Source: RGIG5579 sp045602025 (GTDB lineage: Bacteria; Bacillota; Clostridia; Oscillospirales; SIG627). From it: a stretch of DNA of 21,225 nucleotides. Location: the NCBI GenBank assembly GCA_045602025.1, contig JAZSAT010000039.1, positions 1-21,225 on the forward strand. Reading direction: 5' to 3'. A program made the position numbers and the translations under genes. Of this stretch, positions 14,933 to 21,225 are shown piece by piece. How positions within the stretch are numbered: the stretch's first letter is position 1; each line of letters opens with the position of its first letter. The notes beneath the pieces were generated by a model. The model did not search any database and was not told where the DNA came from. It saw nothing but the letters and a program-made list of their open reading frames with translations.

Positions 14933-15586
14933 TTAGAAAAGCTCCAGTTCTTTTTTCAATGCTTCGCGGAAATAATCTGCGTAAAGGCTATAGCCTTCTT
15001 GGTTGTAATGGACGCCGTCGTCCACAAAAATATCATCTCTGAGCAAAGGCTTATAATCCAAAATGTTCAAAAAATGACAGTTGGGTGTGTTTTCACAGAA
15101 TTCTCTCATCCAAGCACTGCTCTTTTCGTGATGAACTCGGTACACATCGTCATCCTTCTTATGATGCTGTTGGCTGCAAAGATAGATCTGAATATCGGGA
15201 AAGTCGGTAAGTGCATACGAAACCACTCTCTGACAAAGCTCCCACACTTCCTCAAGAGAATAACCAAAAGCGCGATAGTTTCCAAAACCGGAATAAACAA
15301 GCACCTTCGGCTCCAGAGGTCTTACCATACGGGGATAGTAGTAGAGCTGATGCTCAGCATTGCTGGAACCGAATCCGCGATTGATACAGCAAGGATTTCC
15401 ACTTTTTCCAACGACTGCTTCACAGAGAGGCGTGTGCTTAAATTTGGCACTCCATCTTGTAAAATTGGAAGGGCCGTAAAAAACAATCTGTCCCTTTTGA
15501 ATGGGTTCTTCTTCATACTTTAAAACCTCTTTTTCCATAGAGGATTTCCACTCTTCAATATACTTAAGTCCAACTCTGACAGGCAT
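14933..15586 (-). CDS. SGNH/GDSL-type hydrolase (GPSNF variant)
   Basis: A 217-residue single-domain SGNH protein. Block I is VFYGPSNF with nucleophile Ser40, where the usual GDS is GPS. Block II is INRGFGSSN (69-76), block III is SGFGNYRA with Asn103 but Tyr in place of the usual Asp, and block V is VDDGVHYN with Asp190 and His193, a complete catalytic pair. No signal peptide. AAGGAGACC precedes the ATG at 15586. First gene of a probable two-gene unit with the GH78-like gene, 18 bp away. Likely a carbohydrate O-acyl esterase acting in the cytoplasm (inference). Confidence 0.82.
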   Translation of the reverse strand: MPVRVGLKYIEEWKSSMEKEVLKYEEEPIQKGQIVFYGPSNFTRWSAKFKHTPLCEAVVGKSGNPCCINRGFGSSNAEHQLYYYPRMVRPLEPKVLVYSGFGNYRAFGYSLEEVWELCQRVVSYALTDFPDIQIYLCSQQHHKKDDDVYRVHHEKSSAWMREFCENTPNCHFLNILDYKPLLRDDIFVDDGVHYNQEGYSLYADYFREALKKELELF

Positions 15587-15616
15587 AATATGGTCTCCTT
15601 TTTATTGGTTCAGTTT

Positions 15617-15645
15617 ACTATATCACAAATTTCTTAAAAAGGCAA
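15617..15645 (-). promoter_or_regulatory. Sigma-A promoter of the SGNH-GH78 unit
   Basis: Minus strand: TTGCCT (15645-15640), 17-nt spacer, TATAGT (15622-15617) preceded by TGA, an extended -10. The -35 abuts the stop codon of the upstream methyltransferase gene; no terminator separates them, so readthrough from the MFS operon is also possible. Confidence 0.75.
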
Positions 15646-16317
15646 TTACCAAACAAACGGGATCAGGCGGTATTTTACCTTTTTTTGATATAAAAGATAA
15701 CCGTCAAGTTCTTTTGAAAGATATTCTTCTTCATATTTAATTCGCTTTGCAATGATAAAGGGATAGAAAAGAAAAATGCAAAATGCATAAACAGACCCTA
15801 ATACAAGAGGCATAGACAAAAATAAAAGAAGCGTTGCGCTGTACATCGGATGGCGGACAACGGAATATAGACCCGTATCAATTACCTTTTGGTTCTCCTC
15901 TACCCTGATGGTTCGATTCAAATATGTATTTTCCCTCAATACTTCGGCATAAAGCATATAAGAAAGAAGAAACAATGCTGCAGCAGTAACTGATATTCCT
16001 TTTGGCAAAAGAAACCATTGAAAACGAACACCGAAGCCTGAAACCATAAAGCCCAAAAGAAACATAAGACCACTTAGTTTTACCACAATATCCTGCTCTT
16101 TTTGCTTTTCCTTTGCAAGAAGTCTCTTTCTTAAAAGATCGGGATTTTTTGCCATCATAAAAATACCGGCAAAAAACATAGGAATAAACAGGATCCCCAT
16201 CAATAGCCAGCCCTGAAAATAATCAAAGGTACCGGCCGGCAAAAAGATCAGTGCGCCTACCAAAAAAACACCAAATAGAAATTTTGTAATTGCTGAGAAA
16301 AATAATTTCAGTGACAT
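15646..16317 (-). CDS. Isoprenylcysteine carboxylmethyltransferase-family membrane protein
   Basis: A 223-residue integral membrane protein with about five hydrophobic segments (near 10-30, 37-55, 80-100, 105-125, 165-190). The C-terminal half carries the ICMT/PEMT-type signature: VIDTGLYSVVRHPMYSA (about 145-161), with the RHPxY motif that binds SAM, and the KYEEEYL block near 195-201. Members methylate lipids, small molecules or prenylated groups using SAM; bacterial substrates are mostly unknown. AAGAGGAAATGCC precedes the ATG at 16317. The gene follows the MFS gene by 19 bp and is probably cotranscribed with it. Confidence 0.83.
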   Translation of the reverse strand: MSLKLFFSAITKFLFGVFLVGALIFLPAGTFDYFQGWLLMGILFIPMFFAGIFMMAKNPDLLRKRLLAKEKQKEQDIVVKLSGLMFLLGFMVSGFGVRFQWFLLPKGISVTAAALFLLSYMLYAEVLRENTYLNRTIRVEENQKVIDTGLYSVVRHPMYSATLLLFLSMPLVLGSVYAFCIFLFYPFIIAKRIKYEEEYLSKELDGYLLYQKKVKYRLIPFVW

Positions 16318-16336
16318 GGCATTTCCTCTTATATGA

Positions 16337-17605
16337 TTACTTTTTTGTTTTCAGAAGCAAAGGAAAAACAAGGACTGCAGCAACTGCAGCAGCAAGGAAA
16401 ATATTTGCGTTTGGGATAAAGGAAACGGTTCCGTCGTTTCCGATCACAGTCTCTGCATTTTCCAATATTTTTTTACCGATCATAGGCCCGATAATGCCGG
16501 GAATCAGAACTTGCGCGCATATTCTCACTCCCTGGAATCTACCGGCCATTCCCTCAGGAATCCGATCGCGAATAAATGCACCAAAAACCGCCATTCCGCA
16601 AAGATAGCCGCTCATCATAAAAAGAGAACCGACAAATACAGGAAGGGTCGTGCGTGTCAGGAAAAGTAACGCATATCCGATCAAAAGAGCGGCAAGCGCA
16701 AGACTGCCGGAAAATGTATATCCTCGTCTGTCGTACACCTTACCCCAAAGAGCTGTGATCACAGATGCCACAATAATGGCAGGAGCCATGATCAGCACAT
16801 AATCCTTCATCCCAAGGGTAACTTCATAGTAGATGATCAAATAAGGCATAAAGATCTGGATAGAAATATTGAAAACAATGAAAGCAATCAGCGAAGCGTA
16901 CAGCTTCTTATTTTCAGAAACTGTTTTTGGAAGAAAGCCGTAAACGATTCCACCAAGGTAAGAGCCTTCTTTATTCACTGTTTTCGGTTCCTCGATAATG
17001 AAAAAGCCTAAGATCCCCACTGCAGTTACCAAAACTCCAATTATGGTGTAAATCAGCGACCAGGAAGAAGCCTTATCAAGATCAAAAAACATAAAACCAC
17101 CAAAGACTACCAGGATACTGACAAGAGGCATCATTGCATTGATTCCCTCAGCGGCACCTCGGTGCTCACCGTCCACAGAATCTGTCAACCAAGCGTTAAA
17201 GGCTGCATCATTTGCAGTGGAGCCGAAAAATGTCATCACGCAGTCTAAAATGATAGTCAGGCTGATTCCGGCTGCCGCGGTAGACGCTACAAAGGAAAAT
17301 TTACTAAGCACATCTTCTCTGAGTAGCACAAATGAAAAGATAGAAATACCCCACAGAATGTATCCGGTACATATAAAGAGTTTCCGTTTGCCGATCTTAT
17401 CAGACAGTGCACCCATAAAAACAGTAGTCAAGGTAGCAGTCACCGCAGAAGCGGTTACCATAGCAGAAATATCCGCGGCCGAAGCGTGAAACATTTTGTA
17501 GATAAATACATTAAAGTACATATTCTCTACAACCCAAGCCACCTGCCCCATCAAGCTAAAAATGGTAAGGGCAAGCCAAAAGCGACTGCCAAGCTTATTT
17601 TTCAT
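16337..17605 (-). CDS. Major facilitator superfamily transporter
   Basis: A 422-residue MFS carrier with 12 predicted hydrophobic segments. The cytoplasmic loop between segments 2 and 3 has GALSDKIGKRK (motif A, near 65-75), and a related KVYDRRGYTF sits in the matching loop of the second half. A charged loop at about 205-230 joins the two halves. Unlike drug exporters, it has a short N-terminus and no motif C that I can see. The neighbours (SGNH, GH78-like, GH9-like) suggest sugar or glycoside uptake, which is inference. First gene of an operon with the ICMT-like gene; GGAAGG lies upstream of the ATG at 17605. Confidence 0.88.
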   Translation of the reverse strand: MKNKLGSRFWLALTIFSLMGQVAWVVENMYFNVFIYKMFHASAADISAMVTASAVTATLTTVFMGALSDKIGKRKLFICTGYILWGISIFSFVLLREDVLSKFSFVASTAAAGISLTIILDCVMTFFGSTANDAAFNAWLTDSVDGEHRGAAEGINAMMPLVSILVVFGGFMFFDLDKASSWSLIYTIIGVLVTAVGILGFFIIEEPKTVNKEGSYLGGIVYGFLPKTVSENKKLYASLIAFIVFNISIQIFMPYLIIYYEVTLGMKDYVLIMAPAIIVASVITALWGKVYDRRGYTFSGSLALAALLIGYALLFLTRTTLPVFVGSLFMMSGYLCGMAVFGAFIRDRIPEGMAGRFQGVRICAQVLIPGIIGPMIGKKILENAETVIGNDGTVSFIPNANIFLAAAVAAVLVFPLLLKTKK

Positions 17606-17636
17606 ATAAAACCTTCCTTATTCTCTTTATAATACG

Positions 17637-17665
17637 ATTATATCATAAAGAAAAATGATACGCAA
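17637..17665 (-). promoter_or_regulatory. Sigma-A promoter of the MFS-ICMT operon
   Basis: Minus strand: TTGCGT (17665-17660), 17-nt spacer, TATAAT (17642-17637) preceded by TGA, an extended -10. A terminator hairpin ends 11 nt upstream of the -35. Confidence 0.82.
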
Positions 17666-17676
17666 CCAATAAAGAA

Positions 17677-17700
17677 TCCGCCCGAATTTCTTCGGGCGGA
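17677..17700 (-). terminator. Terminator of the small membrane protein pair
   Basis: TCCGCCCGAA (17677-17686), loop TTTC, TTCGGGCGGA (17691-17700), a perfect 10-bp stem. The T tract on the minus strand is broken (ATTCTTTATT), so termination may be moderate. It insulates the MFS promoter from the DUF4491 gene. Confidence 0.75.
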
Positions 17701-17765
17701 GCTTCATTCTATGATCGATTTGCGAATTGAATTTCAAACCATTTTCTTTTGTAACCGCAATGGAA

Positions 17766-18068
17766 TCAGTCTTTCTTTGCTTTTTTGGGGTTTGCAGGAA
17801 ACCAGCCTCTTTCCACACGCTTTTCCTGCTGAATTACCTCGTGAATCCCCCAAAATGCCGAAAAAGCAAAGATGCCGCATCCGAAACTGAGTATTAAAAA
17901 TTGATACAGCAAAACAGATGCTACAGATCCAATGATACCACAAAGCGCAAACAAAACGATGCATATTTTCTTACCAAGATGATATTCTCCTTTGATTACG
18001 ATAGGATGCCAAACTCCGATCATAACAAAAGCGATCGCTCCAATGATGAGACCTTCTACATATTTCAT
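17766..18068 (-). CDS. DUF4491 family membrane protein
   Basis: A 100-residue protein with three hydrophobic segments (about 4-22, 32-55, 57-75) and a charged tail. The pattern WHPIVIKGEYHLGKK near 20-34, GIHEVIQQEKRVERGWFP near 74-91 and a short basic end matches the DUF4491 family of Firmicutes and Bacteroidetes, whose function is unknown. The ATG at 18068 is preceded by AAAGGAGT, spaced a little long at 11 nt and lying inside the end of the upstream gene. Only one base separates the upstream stop from this start, so the two are one operon. Confidence 0.85.
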   Translation of the reverse strand: MKYVEGLIIGAIAFVMIGVWHPIVIKGEYHLGKKICIVLFALCGIIGSVASVLLYQFLILSFGCGIFAFSAFWGIHEVIQQEKRVERGWFPANPKKAKKD

Positions 18069-18069
18069 A

Positions 18070-18486
18070 CTAAATTTTACTCCTTTTTGTTTTCATCCAC
18101 TCAATTATAAATAAAATGCCTGCCAAAAGCAGCGCCGTACCGAGCCCGGAGTAAAATACAGAGAAGAATATTGTCGGCAGCTTTGCAAACTGTCTGAGAC
18201 CAATTCCAAGTCCCATCATAAAAAACATCAATATGTAAGAAGGGATATTGAAAAATTTCAAAAAATGTTGAAATTCCTCGGAATAACCAAGAATCCTTGC
18301 CTTGTGCTTTTTCACAACACGGAAAAACATAGCCGAAAAAGATACAAACACCAATAAAAGAAGTAAGATGTGGATCAAAGTGAGAGATGTTTGGATACAA
18401 GAAACAATGCCAATACGCAGAATATTGATTCCGGCAGCTGCCCAAACAATCCCTGCAATCAGCAAAAGCGTTTGTTTTTTTACCAT
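18070..18486 (-). CDS. Four-helix membrane protein of unknown function
   Basis: A 138-residue protein with four hydrophobic segments (about 5-25, 34-57, 80-98, 108-128). It opens with LLLIAGIVWAAAGINILRIG and ends with a GLGTALLLAGILFIIEW segment; I recognise this general pattern from unnamed Firmicute membrane proteins but cannot name a family. GAGGGT precedes the ATG at 18486 and a consensus promoter lies upstream. Cotranscribed with the DUF4491 gene, so both may form one small membrane complex (inference). A longer frame at 18101-18496 on the same strand is a shadow. Confidence 0.75.
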   Translation of the reverse strand: MVKKQTLLLIAGIVWAAAGINILRIGIVSCIQTSLTLIHILLLLLVFVSFSAMFFRVVKKHKARILGYSEEFQHFLKFFNIPSYILMFFMMGLGIGLRQFAKLPTIFFSVFYSGLGTALLLAGILFIIEWMKTKRSKI

Positions 18487-18519
18487 AAACCCTCATAAAA
18501 TTAATTAAAAATTTGACTT

Positions 18520-18548
18520 ATTATAACAAAAATCGATTTATGTGTCAA
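18520..18548 (-). promoter_or_regulatory. Consensus sigma-A promoter of the small membrane protein operon
   Basis: Minus strand: TTGACA (18548-18543), 17-nt spacer, TATAAT (18525-18520) preceded by TGT. Both boxes are perfect consensus, the strongest promoter in the window by sequence. Confidence 0.92.
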
Positions 18549-18570
18549 CACAAGACACTTTTGCATAATA

Positions 18571-18602
18571 AAATCCTCACCGAGATCGGTGAGGATTTTT
18601 TA
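18571..18602 (-). terminator. Terminator of the ACT-MBL gene
   Basis: AAATCCTCACCGA (18571-18583) pairs with TCGGTGAGGATTT (18586-18598) around a GA loop. Downstream T-rich tracts occur on both strands (TTTTATTATG on minus). It lies about 70 nt past the ACT-MBL stop; I see nothing else in 18603-18673. Confidence 0.85.
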
Positions 18603-18673
18603 TGAACTCCTAATTACAGCCTATGGCAAGCAAAAAAAGTGCGGATCTATAATACTATGTATTAAAAATGAAA

Positions 18674-20113
18674 CTACAAATTTACCGAATAATCCTTTTT
18701 AAAACCATGCGCACCAAAAATCTGCCATTTTCCAACACCCAAACGCTGTAAAATTGCATTTCTTTCTTCTAAACATAATTTAGGGTCTGTATCTACAGAA
18801 GTCATTAATATTGGAGCATATTTGTTATATTTTTCTTGCTCTGATGTAAGTCCATGCATATTAATATAAACATCACCGGTAATAGCAATATGATTGGAAT
18901 AATCGATTAAAACAACTTCTCCGGGCAGATGGCCACCCTTTCCCTCGTATACTTCAAAGTTCAATTCACCAAAGCTATAAAAACCAACTTGAGTCAGGGG
19001 CTTATCATATGTTTCTGCACTTTTCCATTGTTTAACAAGCTTTTCCGGATTGACCGGCTTATATTCGGTAAGAATTTTGCAAATGTTGATATAGGGCTTG
19101 TGCAAGGAATTTTCTTCTCGATATCCGTTAAGTCCGTTATATTCCCTTTCCAAGCATTTTGCTGTTTTTTCACTGGTAATAACCTCATCAAAAATCGACA
19201 AAAGGCCGCAATGATCTACATCTGCATGGGTGATAAGGATCTTCTTTTTTACTGTGTCAAATTCGGGAATTATTTTTTTAAAAATATCAAGCATTTCCTT
19301 TTGATAGCATGCATATCCACTATCAACAAACAAATACTCCCCGTTACTCTTAATTATCATTGTATTGCTTCCGCAGGGGGGCTCAATTAAAACGATTTCT
19401 GTATTTTCGAAAATTTTGTGTGTGCTTATGCGGGGTATAAAATTTTCTCCCTTGGAGAGGCTTAAAAGCTCTACAAATTTACTTATACTATCAAAAGTTC
19501 TGTAAGGTGATAAGCCTTTTTCATCCAATGTTTGCATTGCAAGATTGACATTGATCAAAAGTTCTTGATTTGCGTCGGCTGACAATCCCATCATTTGTGA
19601 CAAGCCCAAAACATAGGTATTATAAAAAATGCTGTTATCATATACATTCTTGGAATGGTTATATTCAATAACACGCACCTTACAAATTTTTTCCGCTTGG
19701 GTCAGAAAAGAGGAAATTTTATCGGAATCGTCTACGAACAGTCCCATTTTAAAATACTGAAAATCCGTTCCGTTTTCTTGAGAGCTTATATAGGAGATAT
19801 TGAAATTAAATTCTCTGATAAGCTTTAGAATATCAGTAACACTTCCGGGGATATCTTTTAGTCTAAATTCCAATAAAACAATATTCCTTTTATTGTCGTC
19901 TTGATTGCCTAAATATCCAATTTTTTCAAGCTCAGAATCCGCTTTTTTTAGTTGTTCCTCTGTACCCTCTGCATCAATAAACAATGCGTGAGAATCAACA
20001 GCTTTATTATAGCTTACGCGAGTGATATTAATATTTAACGAGGAAAAACACTCGCTGGCTTTTAAAAAAGCCCCAATGTGGTCGGGCATAGATGTTATAT
20101 AGGTTTTTTTCAT
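18674..20113 (-). CDS. ACT-ACT-metallo-beta-lactamase fold fusion protein
   Basis: A 479-residue soluble protein. Residues 1-68 and 77-150 are two ACT-type small-molecule-binding domains: MKKTYITSMPDHIGAFLKAS and VLLEFRLKDIPGSVTDILKL show the DxxG/DxPG loop before the first helix. Residues 151-235 are a helical linker. Residues 236-475 are a metallo-beta-lactamase fold with THADVDHCG (His296, Asp298, Asp300, His301), GGHLPGE with His395, ITGD with Asp414 and GAHG with His469, a complete dinuclear site of the HxDxDH type. Probably a ligand-regulated hydrolase; the ligand may be an amino acid, but this is inference. ATG at 20113 is preceded by AAAGGTG (20120-20126), preferred over GTG at 20122. 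Monocistronic; substrate unknown. Confidence 0.87.
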   Translation of the reverse strand: MKKTYITSMPDHIGAFLKASECFSSLNINITRVSYNKAVDSHALFIDAEGTEEQLKKADSELEKIGYLGNQDDNKRNIVLLEFRLKDIPGSVTDILKLIREFNFNISYISSQENGTDFQYFKMGLFVDDSDKISSFLTQAEKICKVRVIEYNHSKNVYDNSIFYNTYVLGLSQMMGLSADANQELLINVNLAMQTLDEKGLSPYRTFDSISKFVELLSLSKGENFIPRISTHKIFENTEIVLIEPPCGSNTMIIKSNGEYLFVDSGYACYQKEMLDIFKKIIPEFDTVKKKILITHADVDHCGLLSIFDEVITSEKTAKCLEREYNGLNGYREENSLHKPYINICKILTEYKPVNPEKLVKQWKSAETYDKPLTQVGFYSFGELNFEVYEGKGGHLPGEVVLIDYSNHIAITGDVYINMHGLTSEQEKYNKYAPILMTSVDTDPKLCLEERNAILQRLGVGKWQIFGAHGFKKDYSVNL

Positions 20114-20157
20114 AATTATCACCTTTAAGTGAACAGAGTATTTAAAATTTTAATGAT

Positions 20158-20185
20158 ATTATATCACAAGATCAAAGAAATACAA
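20158..20185 (-). promoter_or_regulatory. Sigma-A promoter of the ACT-MBL gene
   Basis: Minus strand: TTGTAT (20185-20180), 16-nt spacer, TATAAT (20163-20158) preceded by TGA, an extended -10. A hairpin starts 5 nt upstream of the -35. Confidence 0.72.
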
Positions 20186-20190
20186 TAGAA

Positions 20191-20216
20191 ATCCGCCCGA
20201 ATTGCTTCGGGCGGAT
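20191..20216 (-). terminator. Hairpin of the CGCCCGAA type upstream of the ACT-MBL promoter
   Basis: ATCCGCCCGAA (20191-20201), loop TTGC, TTCGGGCGGAT (20206-20216), a perfect 11-bp stem. The plus side ends in CGTTTTAC, the minus side in a broken T tract. It would catch transcripts coming through the palindromic element from ppdK. Confidence 0.65.
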
Positions 20217-20236
20217 CGTTTTACATTATAAACCTA

Positions 20237-20426
20237 ATCACTTAGATTCTTTAAGTGATATTCCGTCTTCGACGGAGTGATATTTTCGCAAAGCGAAAGT
20301 GTTATTGAAGCCTAACGGCTTCAGTTATATTATATTCGCCTCCAAAACTGTCCGAAGGGCAATATCACTTGCGAAGCAAATATCACTGGCGTAGCCAATA
20401 TAACTCGCCGATAGGCGAATATAACT
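20237..20426. repeat. Compound palindromic repeat element
   Basis: The 373 bp between the ACT-MBL start and the ppdK stop hold no gene. Apart from the promoter and hairpin above, they are filled by this element. The left half has 9-nt units AGTGATATT (20254-20262, 20276-20284), AGTGTTATT (20298-20306) and AGTTATATT (20323-20331), separated by mini-hairpins CCGTC/GACGG, TTCGC/GCGAA and GAAGCC/GGCTTC. The right half has the reverse complements AATATCACT (20361-20369, 20379-20387) and AATATAACT (20397-20405, 20418-20426), separated by TGCGAAGCA, GGCGTAGCC and CGCC/GGCG mini-hairpins. The outer ATCACTTA/TAAGTGAT (20237-20259) forms a further stem. The halves face each other across a 29-nt centre. 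Confidence 0.9.
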
Positions 20427-20497
20427 CAAGGGCTATTCAAACAAAAAATGCTGACCTTGCGGTCAGCATTTTTATAGTTTGAATTATTAGCCCTTGA
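20426..20497 (-). terminator. Compound terminator of ppdK with outer inverted repeat
   Basis: The inner hairpin AATGCTGACC/GGTCAGCATT (13 bp with its A/T extension, loop TTGC at 20457-20460) ends in six T on the minus strand, a good intrinsic terminator. It is framed by outer arms: TCAAGGGCTA (20426-20435) pairs with TAGCCCTTGA (20488-20497) and TTCAAAC (20436-20442) with GTTTGAA (20477-20483), leaving a 4-nt bulge. The outer right arm includes the last codons and stop of ppdK. Confidence 0.88.
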
Positions 20498-21225
20498 TTG
20501 CAGCCTGGGCTGCAGCGAGGCGAGCGATCGGTACGCGGTAGGGAGAGCAGGATACATAATCCAGACCGATCTTGTGGCAGAACTCAACGGAAACGGGGTC
20601 GCCGCCGTGTTCGCCGCAGATGCCGCAATGGATGGAAGGACGAGCCTTCTTACCGTTTGCAACAGCCATTTCCATCAGCTTACCAACACCGTTCTGGTCG
20701 AGCTTTGCAAAGGGATCGTTTTCATAGATCTTGCTCTCGTAGTAAGCAGTAAGGAACTTGCCTGCGTCGTCACGGGAAAAGCCGAAGGTCATCTGAGTAA
20801 GGTCATTGGTACCAAAGCAGAAGAATTCAGCTTCCTGAGCGATCTCATCAGCAGTGAGACATGCTCTGGGAATTTCCATCATAGTACCAACTTCGTACTT
20901 CAGGTCGGAGCCTGCAGCAGCGATTTCAGCATCAGCAGTAGCAACTACAATGTCTTTAACAAACTTCATTTCCTTCTTTTCGCCGGTGAGGGGGATCATG
21001 ATCTCGGGCACGATGGTCCAATCAGCATCTCTTGCCTTCACTGCAAGAGCAGCCTTGATAACTGCCTTGGCCTGCATAACAGCGATTTCGGGATAGGTTA
21101 CGGAGAGACGGCAACCACGGTGACCCATCATGGGGTTGAACTCGTGGAGAGAAGAAATGATTGCCTTGATATCTTCAACGGTCTTGCCCTGAGCAGCAGC
21201 AAGAGCAGCGATATCAGCCTCTTCA
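20487..21225 (-). CDS. ppdK: Pyruvate, phosphate dikinase (C-terminal part, cut by window edge)
   Basis: The C-terminal 245 residues of PPDK, which interconverts pyruvate, ATP and Pi with PEP, AMP and PPi in the cytoplasm of many anaerobes. The reading frame stays open to 21225; the 5' part is outside. Visible motifs are SLHEFNPMMGHRGCRL at the PEP/pyruvate-domain entry, EVGTMMEIPRA, FFCFGTNDLTQMTFGFSRDD, and CGICGEHGGDP with the catalytic cysteine, ending in SPYRVPIARLAAAQAAIKG. Full-length enzymes are about 870-880 residues. Codon use is strongly biased, as expected for an abundant glycolytic enzyme. The stop lies within the terminator's outer stem. Confidence 0.97.
   Translation of the reverse strand, partial: EEADIAALAAAQGKTVEDIKAIISSLHEFNPMMGHRGCRLSVTYPEIAVMQAKAVIKAALAVKARDADWTIVPEIMIPLTGEKKEMKFVKDIVVATADAEIAAAGSDLKYEVGTMMEIPRACLTADEIAQEAEFFCFGTNDLTQMTFGFSRDDAGKFLTAYYESKIYENDPFAKLDQNGVGKLMEMAVANGKKARPSIHCGICGEHGGDPVSVEFCHKIGLDYVSCSPYRVPIARLAAAQAAIKG

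Noticed and set aside
14876..15523. A 215-residue plus-strand frame
   Set aside because: Antisense to the second SGNH gene, whose catalytic blocks are clear; no promoter or ribosome site on this strand.
18101..18496. A 131-residue minus-strand frame
   Set aside because: Overlaps the 138-residue membrane protein in another frame; the latter has the ribosome site and clear helices.
20254..20426. CRISPR-like array
   Set aside because: Units are only 9 nt, change orientation midway, and the linkers are palindromes of 9-16 nt rather than spacers; no cas genes nearby.

Overview
The window looks like chromosomal DNA of a low-to-moderate GC, anaerobic, gut-type Clostridia (Firmicutes). This rests on strong AAGGAG/GGAGG ribosome binding sites, sigma-A promoters with 17-nt spacers that mostly carry an extended -10, frequent intrinsic terminators, pyruvate phosphate dikinase, a DUF4491 protein and a NAT_N/GNAT_C acyltransferase-like protein. 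The genus cannot be fixed from sequence reading alone. No phage, transposase, CRISPR array or rRNA was seen.

Positions 1-3240 (minus strand) hold an operon running nagA, uxuA, kdgA, kdgK (cut by the window edge). It converts N-acetylglucosamine-6-P to glucosamine-6-P, and D-mannonate through 2-keto-3-deoxygluconate (KDG) and KDPG to pyruvate and glyceraldehyde-3-P. Together these suit uronate- and amino-sugar-containing glycans. Divergently, a promoter drives tRNA-Val(GAC), an intrinsic terminator and then type I glutamine synthetase (glnA), which has no visible promoter of its own. Next comes an acyltransferase-like protein, convergent with a two-gene unit made of a 1021-residue membrane-anchored cell-wall enzyme (GHL10 plus amidase_3) and a small membrane protein.

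Positions 9600-17670 hold cysK and a set of apparently cytoplasmic carbohydrate-active proteins: a GH9-like protein, an SGNH hydrolase divergent from it, a GH78-like six-hairpin protein, a second SGNH-like protein, an ICMT-like membrane methyltransferase and an MFS transporter. The last four are colinear on the minus strand. A plausible reading (inference) is uptake of small decorated glycosides by the MFS carrier, removal of acyl groups by the SGNH proteins and cleavage by the GH-like proteins, with uronates passing to the operon at the left.

Positions 17700-21225 hold two small membrane proteins (one DUF4491), an ACT-ACT-metallo-beta-lactamase fusion of unknown role, a 190-bp compound palindromic element built of 9-nt units alternating with mini-hairpins, and the 3' third of ppdK with an elaborate terminator.

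Most worth following: the GHL10-amidase fusion (two successive peptidoglycan steps in one chain), the ACT-ACT-MBL protein, the compound palindromic repeat, and the tRNA/terminator leader of glnA.
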